This document shows, one piece after another, positions 1 through 6,155 of a stretch of 7,353 nt of DNA. Location of the stretch: positions 1-7,353 of the forward strand of contig JBGVTE010000031.1 of assembly GCA_041862375.1 (NCBI GenBank), read 5' to 3'. The number at the start of each line of letters is the position of its first letter. Position 1 is the first letter of the stretch. The notes below the pieces were generated by a model, which saw nothing but the letters and a program-made list of their open reading frames with translations, made no database searches and was not told the origin of the DNA. A program made the position numbers and the translations under genes. This DNA comes from WVZL01 sp041862375 (lineage in GTDB: Bacteria > Acidobacteriota > Aminicenantia > Aminicenantales > Aminicenantaceae).

Positions 1-78
1 GTAGGAGTTTCCAAACTTAATACTGATGAAGAAGATAGAGCTTTAATCCTTATTCTTTCAGGGAAAGTTCTTAAATAA
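1..78 (+). CDS. C-terminal end of an unidentified protein (partial)
   Basis: Frame 1 is open from the window edge to a TAA at 76-78 and gives 25 residues ending in LILSGKVLK. The composition (acidic helix DEEDRA, then a hydrophobic strand LILIL and SGK) looks like genuine coding sequence. The strand followed by S/T-G-x-x-L-K vaguely resembles the extreme C terminus of fold-type II PLP enzymes such as threonine synthase, but 25 residues are too few to name a family. It is on the same strand as the creatininase-like gene, but 237 bases and a separate promoter lie between them, so it is probably not in that operon. No hairpin followed by a T-run was found directly after its stop. Confidence 0.55.
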   Translation, partial: VGVSKLNTDEEDRALILILSGKVLK

Positions 79-154
79 ATTAAAAACTATCCTTGCATTT
101 AATTATCTCTTTTCATTGACATCTAAACTTTCTTTGTTATAGGCTTCCAAAGAA

Positions 155-259
155 CCACGAAAAGTATAATTACCATAAGATGAATCTTTTTTTTCGTGAT
201 ATAGAAATTTTGTTATTATAAAGACCTTCTTGTATCACGAAAAAAAAGTTTACATTACC
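155..259 (+). repeat. Imperfect direct repeat with CACGAAAA core
   Basis: Bases 155-174 read CCACGAAAAGTATAATTACC. Bases 235-259 begin TCACGAAAA and end in GTTTACATTACC, so the two copies share CACGAAAA, then GT(A/T)TA, then ATTACC. They differ mainly by extra A residues in the second copy. The second copy overlaps the right arm of the inverted repeat, and a third, inverted CACGAAAA lies in the left arm. All are upstream of the candidate promoter of the creatininase/GH3 operon. This could be a cluster of regulator binding sites or the residue of a small duplication. The similarity is visible; any function is inferred. Confidence 0.45.
186..248. repeat. Perfect 16-bp inverted repeat, T8-CGTGATA / TATCACG-A8
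   Basis: The left arm (186-201) is C, eight T, then CGTGATA. The right arm (233-248) is its exact reverse complement, TATCACG, eight A, then G. The arms are 31 bases apart, and an inner AGAA (203-206) can also pair with TTCT (227-230), making a longer imperfect hairpin. On either strand the T-run comes first and the A-run last, the reverse of a Rho-independent terminator, so a simple bidirectional terminator is unlikely. It ends 14 bases before the -35 of the candidate promoter, so it would lie outside the transcript started there. It may be an operator-like dyad or the footprint of a small mobile repeat. Confidence 0.75.
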
Positions 260-262
260 TTG

Positions 263-292
263 TTGAATTTCAAAGGACTCAAATTATATACT
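263..292 (+). promoter_or_regulatory. Candidate sigma70-type promoter of the creatininase/GH3 operon
   Basis: TTGAAT (263-268) is followed after 18 bases by TATACT (287-292). An overlapping alternative -10, TATATA (285-290), gives a 16-base spacer. Initiation would fall near position 300 and leave a leader of only about 16 bases, just enough for the AAGGAA ribosome site. The match is good, but the region is very AT-rich, so a chance match is possible. Confidence 0.45.
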
Positions 293-301
293 ATCGAAAA
301 A

Positions 302-307
302 AAGGAA
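302..307 (+). promoter_or_regulatory. Ribosome binding site of the creatininase-family gene
   Basis: AAGGAA lies 8 bases before the ATG at 316, within AAGGAAGTGA. It supports this start, which also places a complete signal peptide at the N terminus. Confidence 0.7.
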
Positions 308-315
308 GTGAAGTA

Positions 316-1173
316 ATGAGTAAAATTAAAGCATTGATGGCTTTCTTTCTGATTTTAATTCTTGTTAATCCCTCATTTTCGCAGAAAAAGGTGAAAGATT
401 TAGAGTTCCACCATATGCAGAATTACTGCTGGATGAGACTTGCCAAGGTTGTACCTGAGCTGACAGACAGAGTAATTTTGCCCATAGGAACAGTTGAATC
501 ACATGGTGCAGTTGCAATCGGAGCTGACAATATTATTCCAAACAATCTTGCTGAAATGATTTGGAATGAATGCAATGCATTGATTGCGCCACCGATAAAT
601 CATGGATTTACAGGTCAGAGTATATCTCAGTTCCCAGGTTCTATTACTGTAAGAGAGGATATTTTTGAAGAATACATATACGACGTCTTGAAAAATCTTA
701 CCAGAACTGGTTTTAAGAATATTTTGATAATTAACGGTCACGGAGGAAACACCGAACCTACAAAAAGAGCAATGACACGCCTTCATGTTGAAACTGGAGC
801 TCATTTTATGGTGGTAGATTGGTGGAAGATTGCTTTTAACATTGTTAATGAAGTTTATGGAGCGAAAGCCCAACAACCCGGTCACGGTGATATGGAGGAG
901 GCAGCTCTCGTCATGGCATACGATCCTAAACTAGTAGATAAAGAGATGTATGAGAAGCTCGGTAAGGATAATGTGGGAACAGCTGGAGCTGAATCAGGGT
1001 TTGTGATGATGCCTTCATGGGCTACATCAAGATATCCAGAAAAAGGATTGGGATATCTTGATTTTGATGTTGAAAGAGCTAAGGAATATACCAGAAAAAA
1101 GGCAGATTATATCGCTGATATATTTCTCGAGGCTGTAAAGAGATGGGAAAAGATGGAGGAGTGGAAAAAATAA
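316..1173 (+). CDS. Exported creatininase-family metal-dependent amidohydrolase
   Basis: This 285-residue protein belongs to the creatininase family (creatinine amidohydrolase, MftE and FAPy-deformylase-like enzymes), whose members hydrolyse or cleave amide-type bonds with two divalent metals. Residues 1-22 form a Sec signal peptide: a Lys-bearing start, a hydrophobic core FFLILILV, and a likely cut after SFS. Expected metal-site motifs are present: E61-S-H63 with D71 in GADN, NGHGGN with H142, and H190-G-D-M-E-E. True creatininase has a glutamate two residues after the histidine of NGH; here that residue is glycine, as in most of the wider family, so creatinine is probably not the substrate. 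Most characterised members are cytoplasmic, so export is unusual. The gene ends 17 bases before the GH3 start and is probably co-transcribed with it, suggesting an extracytoplasmic substrate linked to glycans. The family call is strong; the substrate is unknown. Confidence 0.9.
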   Translation: MSKIKALMAFFLILILVNPSFSQKKVKDLEFHHMQNYCWMRLAKVVPELTDRVILPIGTVESHGAVAIGADNIIPNNLAEMIWNECNALIAPPINHGFTGQSISQFPGSITVREDIFEEYIYDVLKNLTRTGFKNILIINGHGGNTEPTKRAMTRLHVETGAHFMVVDWWKIAFNIVNEVYGAKAQQPGHGDMEEAALVMAYDPKLVDKEMYEKLGKDNVGTAGAESGFVMMPSWATSRYPEKGLGYLDFDVERAKEYTRKKADYIADIFLEAVKRWEKMEEWKK

Positions 1174-1190
1174 AAAATTGTCAGGGAAAT

Positions 1191-3872
1191 ATGCGGACAT
1201 ACCAGCCTTTTAAGAAAACATCTATGATCTTTCTTTTCATTTTCGCTGTTTTAATAGTGAACTCATGTTGCAAAAAAGAAAACGGCAAAGATTTACTAAA
1301 CTATAAAAATACTGAGCTGTCGATAGAAGAGCGGCTGGATGATTTAATATCAAGAATGACTCTTGAGGAAAAAGTCTCCCAGATGGTTTATGATGCTCCA
1401 GCTATCGAGCGTCTTGGTATCCCGGAATATAATTGGTGGAATGAATGCTTGCATGGAGTTGCCCGGGCTGGTGTGGCAACTGTCTTTCCACAGGCCATTG
1501 GCCTTGCCGCTATGTGGGATACAGAACTTATGTATGAAGTAGCCTCAGCTATCTCTGATGAGGCGCGGGCAAAACACCTTGAGTTTGTTCGCCGGGGAAA
1601 AAGAGGAATTTACCAGGGATTGACATTCTGGTCCCCTAACATCAATATTTTTCGCGATCCCCGTTGGGGGCGAGGAATGGAAACTTACGGAGAGGATCCC
1701 TATCTTACAGGAAAAATGGCTGTTGCGTTTATTCGTGGTCTTCAAGGGGATGACTCTCGATATTTTAAAGTCATCGCCACACCCAAACACTTTGCAGTCC
1801 ACAGTGGTCCCGAGCCGGATCGTCATACTTTTGATGCTCGAACAAATGAGAGAGACCTTCGAGAAACCTATCTGCTTCATTTTAAAATGGCTGTGAAGGA
1901 AGCCGGGGCATTTTCCGTGATGTGCGCATACAACAGGTACATGGAAGAGGCTTGCTGTGGTAGTAAACGCTTACTAACGGAGATTTTGAGGGATGAGTGG
2001 GGCTTTGAGGGCTATGTTGTTTCAGATTGTGGTGCTGTAAGGGATATCTATAAGTATCATAAGGTCGTCGAGACATCAGCAGAAGCTGTAGCTTTGGCTG
2101 TGAAATCTGGATGCGACTTGAACTGCGGAAGCGAATATAAAAACTTGCTTGAAGCTGTTCGAAAAAAATATATTTCTAAAAAACAGGTTGATGCATCTGT
2201 TAGGAGGCTTTTCAGGGCAAGGTTTAAGCTCGGCACATTTGATCCTCCAGAAATGGTTCCTTATACAAAAATTCCGTATACTGAGGTGGATTGCGAGGAA
2301 CACAGAAAATTGGCTCTTGAAGCAGCACGGGCATCAATTGTTCTTTTGAAAAATGAAAATGACATGCTTCCTCTGAGAAAGGATCTAAGCTCTATTGCAG
2401 TTATCGGACCTAATGCTGATGATGTTGAGGTACTGCTTGGCAATTACAACGGAAATCCTGCTCATCCGATCACACCGCTCATGGGGATTTTAGAAAAAGT
2501 CTCTGAAAATACAACTGTTCACTATGCTTTAGGTTGTCACTTGGCTGAGAACCTTCCCAGCTTTGAAGTCGTTCACTTTTCGGCTCTCTTTACGTCCGAT
2601 GGAATTGAAAAGCAGAGCGGATTAAATGCCGAATACTTTGATAACCGTGAATTTAAAGGTGAGCCAGTTTTTGCTCGTATTGATAATCAGATCAATTTCA
2701 ACTGGTGGGATGGAGTACCAGCAGGAGGTTTTAGCGACGATAACTTTGGAGTGCGCTGGACAGGGGTACTCGTTCCTCCGGTGACTGGTACATATTTTCT
2801 AGGCGGAGAAGGATTTAATGGATTTAGGATTTTTCTCGAGGATGAACTCTTTGTGAAATTTGATGGAAGGCATCATCCCAGAAAGACCTATAAAACCGTG
2901 AATTTTAAGGCTCATCAGCCTTACAGAATAAGGATTGAATTCTTCGAGCGGAGTGAAGATGCGCACATGAAATTACTGTGGTCTGTCCCGGGGAGAGATT
3001 ATGAGGAGGAAGCTGTGGAAAAGGCAAAGAACGCCGATGCTGTCGTCATGGTGATGGGACTTTCACCGAGGCTGGAAGGAGAGGAGATGGATGTTGAGGT
3101 CGAAGGCTTTGAGGGTGGAGACCGGCGACATCTGAGATTGCCGGCTGTACAGGAAAAGCTGATACAGACGATTGCAGACCTGGGCAAACCGGTTGTTCTT
3201 GTTTTGCTCAATGGAAGCGCCCTGGCTGTTAATTGGGCCAATGAGCACATACCAGCTATTGTCGAAGTATGGTATCCTGGCCAGGCTGCGGGCGAGGCTG
3301 TTGCCGATGTGTTGTTTGGAGATTATAATCCGGCAGGTAGGCTCCCAGTCACTTTTTATAAATCTGTTGATCAACTGCCCCCATTCAAAGATTACACTAT
3401 GAAAGGCCGTACGTATCGCTACTTCGGGGGAGAACCACTCTTTCCCTTTGGCTATGGACTCAGCTATACGAAGTTTAAATACAGCGATCTTGTAGTCCAA
3501 GATACAGTTCAAATGGGTCAAGAAATCGAGGTTTCTGTAGATGTGGAAAATGTGGGAAAGCGCGCCGGGGATGAAGTTGTTCAACTCTATGTGACCGATA
3601 TTGAGGCGACTGTGCCGGTTCCAATCCGTTCGTTAAAAGGTTTTCAGCGGATACACCTCGAGTCTGGAGAAAAACAGACGGTTAGATTTGTCTTGACACC
3701 TAAAGATTTGTCTCTACTTGATGGTGAATTCAAACGAGTAGTTGAGCCGGGAATTTTTGAAGTGTCAGTCGGAGGAAAGCAACCTGGTTTTACAGGATCT
3801 GCTGATGCAGATACGACTGATGTACTCATAGCTCAATTCGTAGTTAAAAGGGGACGGGCTACTTTTTTTTAA
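1191..3872 (+). CDS. GH3 family beta-glycosidase (xylosidase/glucosidase-like) with PA14 domain, probable lipoprotein
   Basis: From ATG 1191 this is an 893-residue exo-acting glycosidase that would release terminal sugars from beta-linked glycans. ATG 1191 is preferred over ATG 1143, which overlaps the upstream gene: AGGGA lies just before it, and the protein then begins with a basic n-region, a hydrophobic stretch (about 12-23) and a lipobox-like VNSC, with lipidation at Cys26. The GH3 N-terminal barrel (about 45-350) has NWWNECLHGVAR, the substrate-binding K199-H200 in KHFAVHSG, and VVSDCGAV with nucleophile Asp279. The second GH3 domain (about 385-720) is interrupted by a PA14 domain (about 475-601, NAEYFD to KLLWSVPG). 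The general acid/base should lie in the glutamate-rich segment 629-638 (EGEEMDVEVEGF). A fibronectin-III-like domain (about 780-860, GDEVVQLYV) closes the protein. NWWNECLHGVAR and SDCGAV resemble the beta-xylosidase/arabinosidase branch, but PA14-bearing GH3 enzymes also include glucosidases. All domains look intact. Confidence 0.93.
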   Translation: MRTYQPFKKTSMIFLFIFAVLIVNSCCKKENGKDLLNYKNTELSIEERLDDLISRMTLEEKVSQMVYDAPAIERLGIPEYNWWNECLHGVARAGVATVFPQAIGLAAMWDTELMYEVASAISDEARAKHLEFVRRGKRGIYQGLTFWSPNINIFRDPRWGRGMETYGEDPYLTGKMAVAFIRGLQGDDSRYFKVIATPKHFAVHSGPEPDRHTFDARTNERDLRETYLLHFKMAVKEAGAFSVMCAYNRYMEEACCGSKRLLTEILRDEWGFEGYVVSDCGAVRDIYKYHKVVETSAEAVALAVKSGCDLNCGSEYKNLLEAVRKKYISKKQVDASVRRLFRARFKLGTFDPPEMVPYTKIPYTEVDCEEHRKLALEAARASIVLLKNENDMLPLRKDLSSIAVIGPNADDVEVLLGNYNGNPAHPITPLMGILEKVSENTTVHYALGCHLAENLPSFEVVHFSALFTSDGIEKQSGLNAEYFDNREFKGEPVFARIDNQINFNWWDGVPAGGFSDDNFGVRWTGVLVPPVTGTYFLGGEGFNGFRIFLEDELFVKFDGRHHPRKTYKTVNFKAHQPYRIRIEFFERSEDAHMKLLWSVPGRDYEEEAVEKAKNADAVVMVMGLSPRLEGEEMDVEVEGFEGGDRRHLRLPAVQEKLIQTIADLGKPVVLVLLNGSALAVNWANEHIPAIVEVWYPGQAAGEAVADVLFGDYNPAGRLPVTFYKSVDQLPPFKDYTMKGRTYRYFGGEPLFPFGYGLSYTKFKYSDLVVQDTVQMGQEIEVSVDVENVGKRAGDEVVQLYVTDIEATVPVPIRSLKGFQRIHLESGEKQTVRFVLTPKDLSLLDGEFKRVVEPGIFEVSVGGKQPGFTGSADADTTDVLIAQFVVKRGRATFF

Positions 3873-4164
3873 ATATACAATATTTATCACTTTTTTCGTT
3901 GGTTGATATTCTTTTTGCACGCTCAGCAATATCAGAGTCAGCGTCTTTCTAGAGGTCGAGGAATTTCTCGTAACTCTCGATGGCTTTATCCCATTGTTCT
4001 AAATCAGCGTGAAATATTCCCAGAATATAGTTTGCTACAACGCCCTCTGGATAAATCTTGATTACTTTATTAAGGATTTTAATAGCCTTTATGCGGCCAA
4101 TGTCGTATTTGGCATAATCGGAACTGTCTCAGTCACAGAAAGCCTTCGTAGGATAGATGTAAGA
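3859..4164 (-). pseudogene. Decayed TPR-repeat protein gene (remnant)
   Basis: This is one reading frame on the minus strand. From 4128 to 3952 it encodes a segment with the clear TPR-like stretch ANYILGIFHADLEQWDKAIE, followed by SYEKFLDL. It keeps the TPR signature L-G at motif positions 7-8, Ala at 20 and an aromatic at 24. A TAG stop (3951-3949) follows, but the same frame continues in plausible sequence (KDADSDIAERAKRI) to a TAG at 3861-3859, overlapping the 3' end of the GH3 gene. Upstream, a TGA (4131-4129) interrupts a further plausible stretch, SYIYPTKAFCD. Both stops are one substitution from a sense codon (for example CAG and TGG). There is no ATG or ribosome site. It is most simply the C-terminal part of an inactivated gene lying directly downstream of the GH127 gene. 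Sequencing error or recoding are less likely alternatives. Confidence 0.7.
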
Positions 4165-4180
4165 CTTTATGATTGTTTCT

Positions 4181-6154
4181 CTATTTGCTTCGCCTTAGCC
4201 AGACGGTCATCTCTCCTGCCCCTCGATGTGACCATGCATAATAGGGAATCGCTATGAGCAGAGTTTCTTCTGAATCGCTTTTTAATATATTGACTCCTCC
4301 GAAAAGGTCATTACGAAATTCATCCACAAAGCCTAAATCATCAGGAATAGCGCGGTCTAAGACACTTCCGTTATTATCCACAGCTTCAAAGGCATATACA
4401 ATTGGCCCTCTCTGTAATGCTACTTTACCAGAATTGTCTTTCACCTCCTCAAGGGCAGTAACTCGGCGTACGGGCATGGGAAGATTCAACTCTATAACAT
4501 CACCTTTCTCCCATCGGCGTTGAATACTGATATATCCCCTCTCAATATTCAGAGGCAGTTCTTCAGAGTTGACTTTTAAAGTCACTGGTTCATCGCTCTT
4601 GTTGAGATATGAATACAGATTACTCGGCACAGGCTCATTCTTGGCCCAGCCAGGAATACGTACATTAACAGAAAATACAGTTGATTTCTCTGGCTCGATA
4701 GAAATCCTGACCTTTCCTCCACAGGGATAATCAGTCTCCTGAACTACATCTACAGAATCCTCGCCAGTCTTAACAGTCGCCTTACTCCCAACAAAAAGAT
4801 TCACATAGAGCGTATTGTTCGTATGAGCATAGACATATCCGGGAAAGGACGGCATAAAACGGGCAAAATTTACAGGGCAGCAGGCACAATCAAACCATGG
4901 TTTCCGCGTTATTTCCCCCTGATTGAACTTGTATTCCCCGTTCGATTCCAGCGGATTGGGATAGAAGAAAAGGTCACCGCTCAAGGATATTCCAGAAAGA
5001 AGACCATTATAGAGCGTTCTCTCCAGGACGTCGATGTACTTGGCATCTCCGTGAAGGAGAAAAAGGCGGTAGTTCCAGAAAACATTGCCGATAGCTGCAC
5101 AGCTCTCATTGTAGGCTGTGGCATTGGGCAGTTCGTATGCTTCTCCAAAGGCCTCACCTTCATGGCGAGATCCTATGCCTCCGGTTACGTAAATCTTCTT
5201 TGAGACAACATCTTCCCAGATTCGATCAATGGCATTGATATACTCGACATTTCCCGTCAGGGCTGCTACATCTGCCATTCCAGAATACATGTAGGTGGCA
5301 CGAACAGCATGGCCTACAGCTTCTGCCTGCTCTATAACAGGCTTATGAGCCTGAAGATACCAAGCCTGGTTGTAGATTGAAAACGGAGAAGAATCAGAAA
5401 AAATTTTTTTATGCTTTTCTGGACCGCGTTCATCCAGGAAAAACTTAGCCAGCTTCAGGTACTTTTCGTCTCCAGTAATCCGGTACAGTTTGACCAATCC
5501 AATCTCTATTTCCTGGTGCCCTGGAAACCCATGCCTTTTTCCTGGCCCAAAAACACTGTCGATAAAATCTGCGTTTTTGATGGCAACATCCAGGAAGTTA
5601 CGCTTTCCCGTTGCCAGATAATAGGCAACTGCAGCCTCGTACATATGGCCGACATTGTAAAGCTCATGACTTGAGCCGAGGTTTGACCAGCGTTCTTTGC
5701 CGGAGCCTGGCGCAGGATTCTGGGGATCAATAGTCCGTGTTGTGAACAGATATCCGTCCTCTTCCTGAGCAGCTGCAATTTTTGCGATCAGGTCATCCAT
5801 GTATTTCTCAAGCTTAGGATCCCGACGCAGCCTCAGCGAGTATGCTGCTCCTTCCATTGCTTTAAAGACATCAGAATCGTTATACCTGATTCCTTCAAAT
5901 CTACCAGGCAGAAGACCTCCAGCCTTGGCAAAGTTGTCGATGCGCCCCGTTTCTTCACATTTCTTGAAGGCGAAAGGAATCGTAACCTTACGGTTAGTCT
6001 CCATTCTAGGCAACCAGAAACTGTCCTGGATCTGCACCTCTGTAAATACAACAGGCTGTATGGGATAATCTTTTTGAGCTTTTTTCGCACAGGTAAGGCA
6101 AAGGAGACATATTATTAAAAGTAAGGTTGTATAAATTACTATTCTCTGTTTCAT
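4181..6154 (-). CDS. GH127 family beta-L-arabinofuranosidase (DUF1680), exported, possible lipoprotein
   Basis: From ATG 6154 this is a 657-residue enzyme of the GH127 (DUF1680) group, whose founder HypBA1 releases L-arabinose from beta-1,2-linked arabinofuranosyl disaccharides using a zinc-bound cysteine nucleophile. The known set is complete: acid/base Glu334 in GEAF, Glu350 and Cys352 in YNESC, and the CC pair Cys425-Cys426 in CACCPVNF, with Cys425 the expected nucleophile. The 16-residue gap from acid/base to the first zinc ligand matches HypBA1. An (alpha/alpha)6 barrel (about 30-430) is followed by beta-sandwich domains. The start at 6154 is chosen over ATG 6178 because it follows the upstream stop TGA by one base and has GGGG five bases before it, while 6178 has no well-spaced site. 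The N terminus is a signal sequence ending CLTC-AKK; Cys22 could be lipidated, although Thr at -1 is not standard. GH146, a related arabinofuranosidase family, is an alternative assignment. Confidence 0.93.
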   Translation of the reverse strand: MKQRIVIYTTLLLIICLLCLTCAKKAQKDYPIQPVVFTEVQIQDSFWLPRMETNRKVTIPFAFKKCEETGRIDNFAKAGGLLPGRFEGIRYNDSDVFKAMEGAAYSLRLRRDPKLEKYMDDLIAKIAAAQEEDGYLFTTRTIDPQNPAPGSGKERWSNLGSSHELYNVGHMYEAAVAYYLATGKRNFLDVAIKNADFIDSVFGPGKRHGFPGHQEIEIGLVKLYRITGDEKYLKLAKFFLDERGPEKHKKIFSDSSPFSIYNQAWYLQAHKPVIEQAEAVGHAVRATYMYSGMADVAALTGNVEYINAIDRIWEDVVSKKIYVTGGIGSRHEGEAFGEAYELPNATAYNESCAAIGNVFWNYRLFLLHGDAKYIDVLERTLYNGLLSGISLSGDLFFYPNPLESNGEYKFNQGEITRKPWFDCACCPVNFARFMPSFPGYVYAHTNNTLYVNLFVGSKATVKTGEDSVDVVQETDYPCGGKVRISIEPEKSTVFSVNVRIPGWAKNEPVPSNLYSYLNKSDEPVTLKVNSEELPLNIERGYISIQRRWEKGDVIELNLPMPVRRVTALEEVKDNSGKVALQRGPIVYAFEAVDNNGSVLDRAIPDDLGFVDEFRNDLFGGVNILKSDSEETLLIAIPYYAWSHRGAGEMTVWLRRSK

Positions 6155-6155
6155 T

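Noticed and set aside
1143..1190. Upstream ATG extending GH3 by 16 residues
   Set aside because: It would overlap the end of the creatininase-family gene and put a polar tail (MGKDGGVEKIKN) before the signal sequence. ATG 1191 has an adjacent AGGGA and gives a normal lipoprotein leader.
3063..3584. 173-codon open frame on the minus strand inside the GH3 gene
   Set aside because: It is antisense to well-conserved GH3 sequence, has no recognisable domain, and is explained by the codon use of the real gene. The same holds for the antisense frames at 499-885 and 1545-1880.
3840..3870. Possible Rho-independent terminator at the GH3 end (GTAG...CTAC then T8)
   Set aside because: The stem is only 4 bp with a 15-base loop and lies inside coding sequence. 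The T8 run alone is not enough to call a terminator.
3957..3970. CGAG-GAATTT-CTCG hairpin
   Set aside because: It is a short 4-bp stem with no T-run, located within the TPR remnant, and is likely chance.
4823..5203. 126-codon plus-strand open frame inside the GH127 gene
   Set aside because: It is opposite the catalytic region of GH127 and its sequence shows no known fold. Other opposite- or shifted-frame ORFs in 4254-6090 are shadows for the same reason.
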